Source: a virus
Virus record (IMG/VR): IMGVR_UViG_3300025141_015523
Span: 1-38,845 of that record
Direction: 5' to 3' (one strand)
DNA: 38,845 nucleotides
Position 1 is the stretch's first letter; each line of letters begins with the position of its first letter. This document shows, piece after piece, positions 31,234 to 38,660 of this stretch. Under the pieces are notes generated by a model that was not told the origin of the DNA, did not search any database, and saw only the letters and a list, made by a program, of their open reading frames with translations. The position numbers and the translations under genes are program-made.

Positions 31234-33136
31234 CTTTTTTCTCCAATTGGGAAATCAAACCATTCACCTCTTCATTTGAATTTAGAATTTTTATTTCTTC
31301 TTTTGAGTAATTAGCCTCGAGATTTTCATAAATGCCTCTTCCAACACGACTTAGTGCGTTTATATCTGGATATATATTTTCTCGAGATGAACTAGCCAGA
31401 CGATCTGAATATTGTTTTTTCATGGATTTTTTTCTTGGGGCCAGATGGCGTCGCTTATCTAGTTCTTTTGGAACTGGCTTATACCATTTACCCTTGGACT
31501 TGGGTGTTGTTGTTACAACTTCATCTCTTTTTCCCGGAGTGGCCAAAAGCATATCTTCTCCTCCGGCTTCTTCTCCACCTAGGTCTTCCCCGCCTAGGTC
31601 TTCCCCGCCTAGGTCTTCTCCGCCTAGGTCTTCTCCACCCAGATCCATTCCGGCATCTTCTCCGCCGGCGTCGAGAGCTTCTTCTTCTGCCGCGGCCTCT
31701 TCAGCGGCCTTTTCGAGATCAGCAGTAAAAATCTTATCAAAATACATTTCCCTTTGATTCCTCAAAGCATCTGCTTCCGAAAGATTAAAAATATTTTCAC
31801 TAATCCACCTTTTACTAAAGAATCCTTCCGTTGCTCCTCCTGCAATCTCGAATTTAGTTCTCCAATATTCTAATTCTTGAAGCTCTGCGATTCTTGACGG
31901 ATTATTCAAGCGCAATTTGAAAGAAATTAAATCTTTGCTCTTAAACCCAAGAGTATAAAGATGAATAATCCCTATTTTTTCTAATTCGGAAACAATAGAT
32001 CTTTGTAATCTCGTAATTGTTCTTGCAAATCGAATATCTTTTTGAGCTAATGCTGTTTTATCTTCTGCTTCTTCGCCGGCAATTAAATAAGCAGCAGGAA
32101 CTTTAAGGGCTGCGAAAAGTTTTTCCCTTAAATACTTTACATCATCAATATCTCCAGTATAGGCACCTCCGGCCAGAGAAGTAACATCAGATCCAACGCC
32201 GTTTCTAACTGGGAGAAAATAATCCTCTTCAACACTCAGGGGATTATATCGTAAATCAACACGACCTGTGTCTGGATCTATAACTTGATTTCGCTTCATT
32301 TGTGTCATAACACGCTGAACATACTGTTCTACATCTTGTGGAGGTATATTCCCAACCTCAATTTTAAAAACTCTTCTCTCGGGAGAACGAACAATACGAT
32401 AAGACATCATAGCGTCTTCAATAAGCGTCAATTGCCGAAAAATACGTCTGGCGCCTTCTAAAACCGAAGTTCCATAGGGAGAAAACTTATCATTTCCCAG
32501 AATACGGAAATGAGCCATTTGCCAATTTTCAAAAGTTAAGCCACCGGAATTCCATTGGTACTGAATATAATTTGGATTTGTCGGATCTTGCCCTTCCATT
32601 CTTTCTATTTCTTGCGTGGGGAGGCCGATGGCATTTATTATTCCTTTTCCTTCTTCGATTTCCAAATAAAGGAAAAAGTCACCCTGTTTACACATTGTTC
32701 GACACCAGCCAAACAAATTAAACTCAATATTTAAAATATTTTGATAAAGATCCTCCAAAATTTGTTTAATTTCATAATTTTTACAATCAATTCTTAATAA
32801 TTCATTAATAAATGTCGAGGTTGTCATCTCATCGGCATAAATATCTAAAGCAGAGGATATTTCAGGCATATATTCCATTTGATCAAAATCAGCATACCTC
32901 TCTGCTCGACCTTGTGCGGCAACATAATTGTAAGTTAAATTAGAGAAGGGATCATAAACAGATTTCTTAAATTGTTGTCCCGATGCTGAACGAAATTTAT
33001 ACTTGTCTAACTGCCTTCTTCTTTCTCGGCGGGGAGTTTGAGCTTGGTAGTTCACAATTGGTCCGGAAAAAAGCTTTGTCAATCTTCGAAAAAGACTCGA
33101 ATCCGGATTTCTATTTCCCTTTTTGTCATTATCCAT
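31220..33136 (-). CDS. 20: Portal protein, gp20-like
   Basis: A 638-residue protein. QGRAERYADFDQMEYMPEIS followed by SALDIYADE is the signature opening of gp20 in T4-like phages; later FSPYGTSVLEGARRIFRQL and FRLLNNPS-type segments follow in order (here KSKDLISFKLRLNNPSRIAE). It forms the dodecameric ring at the packaging vertex. The C-terminal part carries an acidic region with five tandem GGEDL units encoded by 15-bp repeats (31571-31645), which accounts for part of the extra length over T4 gp20 (524). It starts 5 bases after the terminase stop. Confidence 0.95.
   Translation of the reverse strand: MDNDKKGNRNPDSSLFRRLTKLFSGPIVNYQAQTPRRERRRQLDKYKFRSASGQQFKKSVYDPFSNLTYNYVAAQGRAERYADFDQMEYMPEISSALDIYADEMTTSTFINELLRIDCKNYEIKQILEDLYQNILNIEFNLFGWCRTMCKQGDFFLYLEIEEGKGIINAIGLPTQEIERMEGQDPTNPNYIQYQWNSGGLTFENWQMAHFRILGNDKFSPYGTSVLEGARRIFRQLTLIEDAMMSYRIVRSPERRVFKIEVGNIPPQDVEQYVQRVMTQMKRNQVIDPDTGRVDLRYNPLSVEEDYFLPVRNGVGSDVTSLAGGAYTGDIDDVKYLREKLFAALKVPAAYLIAGEEAEDKTALAQKDIRFARTITRLQRSIVSELEKIGIIHLYTLGFKSKDLISFKLRLNNPSRIAELQELEYWRTKFEIAGGATEGFFSKRWISENIFNLSEADALRNQREMYFDKIFTADLEKAAEEAAAEEEALDAGGEDAGMDLGGEDLGGEDLGGEDLGGEDLGGEEAGGEDMLLATPGKRDEVVTTTPKSKGKWYKPVPKELDKRRHLAPRKKSMKKQYSDRLASSSRENIYPDINALSRVGRGIYENLEANYSKEEIKILNSNEEVNGLISQLEKKDENK
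31571..31645 (-). repeat. Five 15-bp tandem repeats in the portal gene
   Basis: Units of 15 bp (plus-strand forms TTCTCCACCTAGGTC, TTCCCCGCCTAGGTC twice, TTCTCCGCCTAGGTC, TTCTCCACCCAGATC) encode DLGGE repeats in frame. The two central copies are identical, suggesting recent slippage; copy number probably varies among relatives. Confidence 0.9.
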
Positions 33137-33141
33137 AGTTT

Positions 33142-34794
33142 TTAACCTTTATAAACCCAACTAAACTCTTCATATTGTTTTTTTGCGTCACTTTTCTTAT
33201 TGTTTAAATCCGCTTTATGATCATAACCTTGTTGGCCCGGGACTCTTACATCTAATTGTGTATTTGCCAAAAACATTCCGCCAATTAAAGCTTTTTTATA
33301 TTCATCATTTCTTCTATTTTGTATTATGGCCGTATCCCTAACCCAACAAGCTATGGCCAAGGACATCACTAAATCGTCGTTACAACTCCTCATCGCCTCT
33401 GGTCGACCATTATTCCACACAAATGTCCTCATTTCATTAATTGTGCGCTTAGACCTAATCCTAATTAGTTTATTTCTTATGAATTCCTCTAACTTTGCTA
33501 TAATTAGTGGTCTGGATTTTGATGATGTGGCGAAACCGGGTACGGAATTGCTCGTTGACTCGGCCAAATAAGAATCAACGTATTCTCCAGAACCTTTTAT
33601 TGAAAAATAAATATTTTTATATTCCATATTTATTAATTTCTCTATTACGGCATATCCAACATTGTTATTTTCAATTACGAGGAGAGATCCTCCATATTCA
33701 TTCCCAACATCAAAAAGAAATTTAGCAAACAAATCAATTGAAGGTTTTCCAGCATATTCTGCAACAATCTCTAAATTATCCACATCCATAATATGAAACG
33801 CTGAAAAATCCCTACCATCTCCCCTAGCTACATCTGCCGAAATGACGTATTTCTTCGTTGGTTGATATTCTTCCCAAATCCAATAATTTCTATCAAATCC
33901 CGAACGATATTTTGGCTCTTCTGTCAATTCGTAAAGATAATCTATATCATCCCCATGGATTACAGTTTCCCCTGAAGCGTTAAAATTACAAAGATATTCT
34001 TGTGCGATTTCTCTTTTTGAAAGACTCTTCGTTTCGTTTTCAAACCATGCCTGATCTCTCTCCGGGTGGACATTCCATGGCAGATTTGTCATAAAAAAAT
34101 CATTTGCGCCGGCAATGGAATCGGAACACATTTTATGAAACCAGTTTCCAACACCCAAGGGAGTTGAGAGGGCTATAACGCGCCCACCAGTTGAAATTGT
34201 GGGATATAGACCGGTCCAAAGCTCTTCCATATTTTCAATATGCGCAGCTTCATCAATAACCAGTAAAGAAAGAGCTTCAGAACGACCAGCGTCAGAAGAC
34301 GTTGAGCTTGCTTTGATTTGAGATCCATTTGAAAGTTCAAAAGAAGCTCGGTTGTCAATCGATATTTTTGCAATCCTCATCCAATCGGGAAGATTTTTCA
34401 TCATGGATTTAACTTTTTTTACCAAGTTCGAGGCTGTTTGAAATTTTGTAGCAATAACAAGGATGTTTTTATTACGATTAAACATCATCATCCACAATAC
34501 ATACGCGCCGGTGATCGTAGATATGCCTAATTGACGCGCTTTGAGAATAACATTGTATCTGTGGTTATTATAGTCTTCTAGCAATTGGGATTGGAAGTCA
34601 TATGTTTTAAAAGGAACGAGACCCTTGATCGGATGAACGATTTTTACATAATTATTGACAAAATAAGTGGGATTTTTGCCGCATTTAATAATTTCTGCTT
34701 TAATTTGTTTTTTTGAAATAGAATATTTTGACACATCGTAAGCCTTAATATGGGGTATCGTTTTTTCCCAAACTAATAAATTTTCTTGTAGCAT
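33142..34794 (-). CDS. 17: Terminase large subunit, gp17-like
   Basis: A 550-residue packaging motor. The ATPase domain has the adenine/Walker region VILKARQLGISTITGAYVLW (Ile in place of the usual Lys in the T4 SRQLGKT form), Walker B SLLVIDEAAHIE and coupling motif VIALSTPLGVGNWF. The nuclease domain shows YVISADVARGDGRDFSAFHI with acidic residues, LVIENNNVG and CNDDLVMSLAIACW. I start at ATG 34792-34794 (MLQENLLVWEKTI); the open frame extends to a GTG at 34818 without support. It overlaps the preceding gene by 50 bases, which is long but both reading frames look genuine. Confidence 0.95.
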   Translation of the reverse strand: MLQENLLVWEKTIPHIKAYDVSKYSISKKQIKAEIIKCGKNPTYFVNNYVKIVHPIKGLVPFKTYDFQSQLLEDYNNHRYNVILKARQLGISTITGAYVLWMMMFNRNKNILVIATKFQTASNLVKKVKSMMKNLPDWMRIAKISIDNRASFELSNGSQIKASSTSSDAGRSEALSLLVIDEAAHIENMEELWTGLYPTISTGGRVIALSTPLGVGNWFHKMCSDSIAGANDFFMTNLPWNVHPERDQAWFENETKSLSKREIAQEYLCNFNASGETVIHGDDIDYLYELTEEPKYRSGFDRNYWIWEEYQPTKKYVISADVARGDGRDFSAFHIMDVDNLEIVAEYAGKPSIDLFAKFLFDVGNEYGGSLLVIENNNVGYAVIEKLINMEYKNIYFSIKGSGEYVDSYLAESTSNSVPGFATSSKSRPLIIAKLEEFIRNKLIRIRSKRTINEMRTFVWNNGRPEAMRSCNDDLVMSLAIACWVRDTAIIQNRRNDEYKKALIGGMFLANTQLDVRVPGQQGYDHKADLNNKKSDAKKQYEEFSWVYKG

Positions 34795-35257
34795 CTCGAA
34801 CCAAATCTTCTTTCCCACTATATGGATTGGGCTCGCCCTTGATTGCTGAAATTTTATAATGCTTCTTACACTCGACCCAATTTCTATGCTTATTCATGCT
34901 TTGCATAAGAATGTCTGCTTCTTCCAAAGATTTAAGGCTTAGAGATTTTCCAGTATGTGCTTTATATTGTTTTTGGATAAATTTTGCGATATTAACATAT
35001 CGAGACTCAATCTCTCCCTGAAAATCTGTTCTATGAACTTCTTTGAGCATTACTTCTGATTGATATTTGATACAAAGCTTATCACCATAGAAAACAACCG
35101 AGAATCCATCCATTATTGGTCTTTCAGTATGAGGAATATCTGCCTCTCTTTGTAAGCCGATTTTAACCTTTTCTCCGGTCTTGGGATCAACCGCTCCATC
35201 ATATTTTTGTGAAAGTGCTTGAGAAATACCTCTAACAACATCTAACATCTTGGACAT
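34745..35257 (-). CDS. Hypothetical protein in small-terminase position
   Basis: A 170-residue protein beginning MSKMLDVVRGISQALSQKYD. It has mixed alpha/beta content, with a conserved-looking VVFYGDKLCIKYQSEVMLKE and a long basic segment (KFIQKQYKAHTGKSLSLKSL). It is immediately upstream of gp17, where T4 carries gp16, the small terminase, but I see no coiled-coil core or helix-turn-helix that would prove it; its length matches gp16 (164) only roughly. A candidate late promoter lies 31 bp upstream. Position suggests DNA packaging; identity is open. Confidence 0.6.
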   Translation of the reverse strand: MSKMLDVVRGISQALSQKYDGAVDPKTGEKVKIGLQREADIPHTERPIMDGFSVVFYGDKLCIKYQSEVMLKEVHRTDFQGEIESRYVNIAKFIQKQYKAHTGKSLSLKSLEEADILMQSMNKHRNWVECKKHYKISAIKGEPNPYSGKEDLVRDATRKFISLGKNDTPY

Positions 35258-35288
35258 TTTATTATCTCCGTACTAAAAGTTTATTATA

Positions 35289-35296
35289 ATAAATAG
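35289..35296 (-). promoter_or_regulatory. Candidate late promoter for the packaging operon
   Basis: CTATTTAT in the context GACTTCTATTTATTATAATAA on the minus strand, ending 31 bp before the ATG at 35257. It lies in a 51-bp intergenic gap and shares the GACTNCTATTTAT context with the site at 26862 and the downstream TTATAA with the site at 21052. Confidence 0.5.
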
Positions 35297-35308
35297 AAGT
35301 CAAAAAGT

Positions 35309-35671
35309 TCATTTACTTTTTATTTCTGGTCGCCATCCTACGCTCCATCTCTCTTCTCGACCTTCTATCAACCTTATATAGCAATCAAAACAACAACCGA
35401 ACTTAGAAAAATAAACATCGTTGTTTCTTTTTATTTTATTCTTCTCGCAGAAGTCGCAGTTTCTCACAACACTGCTCTTATTCTTAAGTAGTTTTTTATT
35501 TGATTCTCGACTTCTCAATTTTGCTTCTTTTTCTTTGAGTTGGTGGAGATATTCTTTTTCTTTTTCGGAATCCCATCCGGATTTAGGATTTTGGATAGCA
35601 TCTTCTCCATATTTATCAGAGATTGCCTTTTCCATCTTTGCAACATAATTGGGATCTTTTTTTTTACTCAC
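35309..35671 (-). CDS. Cys-rich zinc-ribbon-like protein
   Basis: A 120-residue protein from GTG 35669-35671 (MSKKKDPNYVAKMEKAISDK), whose start overlaps the stop of the upstream gene (GTGA) and follows AAAGAGG. The N-terminal half is a charged helix (KEKEYLHQLKEKEAKLRSRE). The C-terminal half has CDFCEKNKIKRNNDVYFSKF followed by GCCFDCYIRLIEG: two C-x2-C-type pairs about 20 residues apart, consistent with a zinc ribbon. Such phage proteins are often nucleic-acid binding or resemble HNH remnants, but no His-Asn catalytic motif is seen here. Confidence 0.65.
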   Translation of the reverse strand: MSKKKDPNYVAKMEKAISDKYGEDAIQNPKSGWDSEKEKEYLHQLKEKEAKLRSRESNKKLLKNKSSVVRNCDFCEKNKIKRNNDVYFSKFGCCFDCYIRLIEGREERWSVGWRPEIKSK

Positions 35672-36105
35672 TTTGTAACCTCTTTGATTGCAAATGCAAT
35701 TCCAATTGTTGAGCCGACCCCGATGGCAACCCCAATTGTGAACCAAAGAATTGTTAAATCTCTCTTTGGCTTAAAAACCATTTTCTGAAGTCTTGTGAGT
35801 TCTTCGTTCTTGAGTTTTATAATCTCGTCCGATCTTTTTTGTAAAGCTGACATATCAACCTTGAGAAGATTATACTTCATATCGTGCTGGATTTTAAGTT
35901 TTTCTTTTTGTTGGGAGAGTTTTAACTTGAGTTCATCTTTGAGCTTTTTTGTTTTTGCTAAGATTTCAGCGATTGCTTTGGCGTCTAGAAGTGTTCCGGG
36001 GAAAGGTGCTTTTTGATCTTTTTTGAGGGTTATTGATTTTCCTGCCGCGAATGCAGTTGTTTGAAAGATCATCAAAAAACATAGAATAAGCGGTAAGATT
36101 TTCAT
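35668..36105 (-). CDS. Exported coiled-coil protein with C-terminal membrane anchor, spanin-like
   Basis: A 145-residue protein. Residues 1-20 (MKILPLILCFLMIFQTTAFA) form a clear signal peptide with cleavage after AFA. The mature part contains KAPFPGTLLDAKAIAEILAK, a block common in phage membrane proteins of the spanin/lysis type, then a long coiled coil (KLKDELKLKLSQQKEKLKIQ ...) and a C-terminal hydrophobic segment LTILWFTIGVAIGVGSTIGI. The topology (exported coiled coil tethered by a C-terminal membrane helix) fits a unimolecular or inner-membrane spanin bridging the envelope at lysis. The start ATG overlaps the upstream stop (ATGA). Lysis role is inference. Confidence 0.65.
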   Translation of the reverse strand: MKILPLILCFLMIFQTTAFAAGKSITLKKDQKAPFPGTLLDAKAIAEILAKTKKLKDELKLKLSQQKEKLKIQHDMKYNLLKVDMSALQKRSDEIIKLKNEELTRLQKMVFKPKRDLTILWFTIGVAIGVGSTIGIAFAIKEVTK

Positions 36106-36578
36106 TTCAAATCTAATTTCAATGCGTTCACAGATTCCGTAGCCCACATTATCGGACCGCTCAAGTCCGATAGGTCGGGCTTATCCAACGTGCCTTCTTC
36201 ATCATATTTTTCTTGATATTCCTCTAATCTTCTTGCTATCTTGCGTAATGCCCAATAAATTTCATCAAGAGATCGTGGGGAGAGATTTTCACCACTGTTT
36301 ATAGTAGCCAGATTATTACTAAGGACATCGGAAGGACCTAGAATTTCATATGCACGGTCGAAATCATATTCGTCTTCAGGGTTAATATCTTTATTAAGCT
36401 CTTCCACCACATTCTCAAGCTCTGTGTGTAACTTTTTAATCTTTTCTGGATCGTGATCATGGTACCCCATAAATTTTTTGATCTTTTTCCCTGCACTTTT
36501 AAAAAACCCCTCCTCAGACAAGGTATTTTCAATCTCTTCTTGGATAATTCGCTTTAGTTGTTTTTTTGTAATCTTCAT
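36102..36578 (-). CDS. Cassette protein with N-terminal KITKKQLKRIIQEE module
   Basis: A 158-residue acidic protein. The first 16 residues, MKITKKQLKRIIQEEI, match those of neighbouring cassette genes; the remainder (a basic patch FFKSAGKKIKKFMGYHDHD, then acidic helices) is unrelated to them. No catalytic motif or membrane segment. The ribosome-binding site is AGGG at GGATAAGAAAA-ATG. The shared leader plus unrelated bodies suggests the leader is a targeting tag; it contains Ile-Gln-Glu, a possible prohead-protease site. The gene stop overlaps the start of the signal-peptide gene (ATGA). Confidence 0.7.
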   Translation of the reverse strand: MKITKKQLKRIIQEEIENTLSEEGFFKSAGKKIKKFMGYHDHDPEKIKKLHTELENVVEELNKDINPEDEYDFDRAYEILGPSDVLSNNLATINSGENLSPRSLDEIYWALRKIARRLEEYQEKYDEEGTLDKPDLSDLSGPIMWATESVNALKLDLK

Positions 36579-36589
36579 TTTTCTTATCC

Positions 36590-37801
36590 CTATCTTAGCG
36601 CTAGGGCTATTTCCCTTCGGATGGCTTCTTCGAGTTCTTCACGAGGGCTTTCAAATAGTTTCAATAATTTATGAACAGCCCACTTAGCGGGGTCTATTTT
36701 AAAAACCAGTTCTTGTAAAGGATCGGTAAAATTCCAATTGACAACATTGCCGGCAGCTTCATCCACTTTCTTTTCAAATCCGCGCAGGTCATCTGCTACA
36801 TCTTTGGCATAGGCTTCAATTTCTTCGGATGACTGAAACTCCGGAAGAGGCTGTATTCTGTGGCCATTGCGGTCCGGCTTAAAGGAGGCTGGAATTTCAA
36901 ACTTTTTTTGAAAGCCATGTTCCGCTATAAACATGGCAAGGTTAGAAAGTTCTGTTTCTAACTTTTCCAATATTTGGTCGGCGCCTCCGCCTTCTTCACC
37001 TAGAGCCCTTCCAATCTCTTCTTGGATGATTCGCTTTAGTTGTTTTTTGGTAATTTTCCTTTCTCTTATTCCTTTAGGTATACCAAGACGTGGCCACTTT
37101 TCTCCTGTCTTGCGCAGTTCGGGCTCCTTGGAAAGATCTAGGCTCTTGCCCGGCAGCTGCCTCGGATCTCCGTGTTTACTCTTATATTGTTGCAACATAA
37201 GGTCGGAATGCCCGTACCCGGGGAGCTCCCCCTCATAGGGGCCGTCACGCTTGACAGCGCGGCGATCATTCCAACCTTCGTCGGCGAATTTTTCAAGATC
37301 TTCATATTGTTCGATTGTTAGATTCCCAGCCTCATAATCCTCTAGAAATTTATCCGACCATTTGCGGTGATAGCTATCCCAGCTTGTTTCAGCCTCCGGT
37401 TCTGACTCTGTCCCTGACCGAAGACTCGTTCTCTCTGGTCCGCGACGTTGGTGCGACTTGTGGGTTGCTACATTAAAACCAAGTTCTGCAAAAAGATTTG
37501 CAAAAACAGCAAAGATAATTTCACCAAAGTCTTCATTCAAGAGCGTTGATTGCTCTCCGAGCGGCTGTTCTTCTCCCATTTCCGCTGTTTTTTTCTTTAC
37601 CATAGCATCTGCTTCTTCGAAGCTAATACCAAGCACGTCTGCAAGTTTTTGCGTTTCATTTCTAATATCTTCTGGATCCGGATCTGCAGGGTTGTCGGCT
37701 CCTTCAAAAGGCACATAGTGCCCTTTCATCCCTCCTTCGAACATGGCCCTTCCAATCTCTTCTTGAATAATTCGCTTAAGCTGCTTTTTGGTAATCTTCA
37801 T
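36590..37801 (-). CDS. Two-part cassette protein with N-terminal and internal KITKKQ modules
   Basis: A 403-residue protein from ATG 37799-37801 (GAAGG site 8 bases upstream; seven more codons are open upstream). It begins MKITKKQLKRIIQEEIGRAM and repeats RKITKKQLKRIIQEEIGRAL at residues 248-267. The first body (residues 20-247) is acidic, with SFEEADAMVKKKTAEMG and a Tyr/Arg/Asp-rich middle; the second body (268-403) is helical, ending EELEEAIRREIALALR. The internal copy is preceded by the same AAGGAATAA leader found before neighbouring start codons, so the ORF looks like a fusion of two cassette genes, or contains a base error. No known family. Confidence 0.7.
   Translation of the reverse strand: MKITKKQLKRIIQEEIGRAMFEGGMKGHYVPFEGADNPADPDPEDIRNETQKLADVLGISFEEADAMVKKKTAEMGEEQPLGEQSTLLNEDFGEIIFAVFANLFAELGFNVATHKSHQRRGPERTSLRSGTESEPEAETSWDSYHRKWSDKFLEDYEAGNLTIEQYEDLEKFADEGWNDRRAVKRDGPYEGELPGYGHSDLMLQQYKSKHGDPRQLPGKSLDLSKEPELRKTGEKWPRLGIPKGIRERKITKKQLKRIIQEEIGRALGEEGGGADQILEKLETELSNLAMFIAEHGFQKKFEIPASFKPDRNGHRIQPLPEFQSSEEIEAYAKDVADDLRGFEKKVDEAAGNVVNWNFTDPLQELVFKIDPAKWAVHKLLKLFESPREELEEAIRREIALALR
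37000..37075 (-). repeat. Internal copy of the cassette leader (gene-start-like sequence inside an ORF)
   Basis: Minus-strand AAAGGAATAAGAGAAAGGAA resembles the real leader AAGGAATAAAAGAATG found at 38656 and 37801, followed by codons for KITKKQLKRIIQEEIGRA. Compared with the copy at 37801 the 18 codons after the start differ at seven synonymous positions and no replacement position. Where the other copies have ATG this one has AAGG. Confidence 0.8.
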
Positions 37802-37818
37802 TCTTTTATTCCTTCTAA

Positions 37819-38328
37819 TCAATTATTTGTAAATATATGAAACAGCATATACCCGGCAGATCCCAATAACAAGATACTCCCTAGTGCCGCTGCTGTAGTG
37901 GCGGCTGCTCCTAGACCTAATGCGCCAAGTTGTCCAGCGGCTCCCATATATCCCATTGCGCCGGCGAAACCTACGGCTGGATGCCATCCTTTTGTCTTAT
38001 CTTGGCTCGGATAATTTGATTGATAATCTGGATCATCCAGTTTTTGAGAATGTGATCTTCTCATTTTTCCGAGTTTTCCTGCCGCTGTGGGAGTAAAAAC
38101 TTCTTCCAAAGCACCTTTTTCCGTTGCTTGCTTCTTTAGAAAATCTACAACCTTATCTTTCTGATCTTGCGGTAAAGAAAACATAATTTCTGAAAATCGT
38201 TTTGCTACTTCTTCTTCGTCATTCGTATCAGCAAATTTTTGAGCCTCTTCTGCGGCTTTTTCAACTTCTGCCTGCTTTTCAAGCTCTTCTTTAATAATTC
38301 TTTTTAAGGTTTCTTTTGTAATTTTCAT
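37819..38328 (-). CDS. Cassette protein with leader module and C-terminal membrane segments
   Basis: A 169-residue protein. Leader MKITKETLKRIIKEELEKQA continues into an acidic helix (VEKAAEEAQKFADTNDEEEV). Residues about 117-164 are Gly/Ala-rich and hydrophobic (FAGAMGYMGAAGQLGALGLG, AAATTAAALGSILLLGSAGY), enough for two membrane segments. LDDPDYQSNYPSQDKTKGWH separates the two parts. A protein that is soluble at one end and membrane-inserting at the other would suit delivery into or action at a membrane, but function is unknown. It starts 16 bases after the preceding cassette gene; the ribosome-binding site is AGAGGA. Confidence 0.65.
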   Translation of the reverse strand: MKITKETLKRIIKEELEKQAEVEKAAEEAQKFADTNDEEEVAKRFSEIMFSLPQDQKDKVVDFLKKQATEKGALEEVFTPTAAGKLGKMRRSHSQKLDDPDYQSNYPSQDKTKGWHPAVGFAGAMGYMGAAGQLGALGLGAAATTAAALGSILLLGSAGYMLFHIFTNN

Positions 38329-38344
38329 TTATTTGATCCTCTTT

Positions 38345-38656
38345 TTAGCATGCTCGACCATAGTCTTGTTCATGAAAATCAAGAGCCCTTTGTGCTCCTT
38401 TTTCGTCCATTCCATGAACTTTCATTAAAGCTTGTATGATTACTTCGCAAGGTTCTCCTCCATGGTCGGAAATCGTTTGCTCAACCGTTGTTTTTTCACG
38501 CACATACGGATCCTGTGGAGCAGGAGGGGGCGGTTCTTGGAACCTAGAAGCGACCGGTCCTCTTCCAGCTTCCCATCGAGTAGGATCGGATTCTTTGATC
38601 ATTTTTTCAATCTCTTCTTTAATAATCTTGCTCAACAGCTTTTTTGTAATCTTCAT
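38345..38656 (-). CDS. Cassette protein, 103 residues, with leader module
   Basis: Starts MKITKKLLSKIIKEEIEKMI at ATG 38654-38656, with AAGGA 7 bases upstream (nine more open codons upstream are unlikely to be used). After the leader comes a Pro-rich stretch (FQEPPPPAPQDPYVRE) and a C-terminal helical part, TISDHGGEPCEVIIQALMKV, HGMDEKGAQRALDFHEQDYG. No domain recognised. The upstream gene's TAA lies inside the AAGGAATAAAAGAATG junction, an arrangement repeated before other cassette genes. Confidence 0.65.
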   Translation of the reverse strand: MKITKKLLSKIIKEEIEKMIKESDPTRWEAGRGPVASRFQEPPPPAPQDPYVREKTTVEQTISDHGGEPCEVIIQALMKVHGMDEKGAQRALDFHEQDYGRAC

Positions 38657-38660
38657 TCTT

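Noticed and set aside
31332-31757. Long open frame on the plus strand opposite the portal C-terminus (Pro/Ser-rich, PPRS repeats)
   Set aside because: It is the antisense of the GGEDL repeat and portal codons; low complexity, no ribosome-binding site, opposite to all real genes.
34795-34818. GTG start extending the terminase by eight residues
   Set aside because: The extension lies inside the upstream gene and has no ribosome-binding site; the ATG at 34794 is a simpler start.
35672-35746. 25-codon N-terminal extension of the Cys-rich protein (MVHNWGCHRGRLNNWNC...)
   Set aside because: It overlaps the conserved C-terminal membrane segment of the spanin-like gene, whereas the GTG at 35671 has AAAGAGG upstream and a GTGA overlap.
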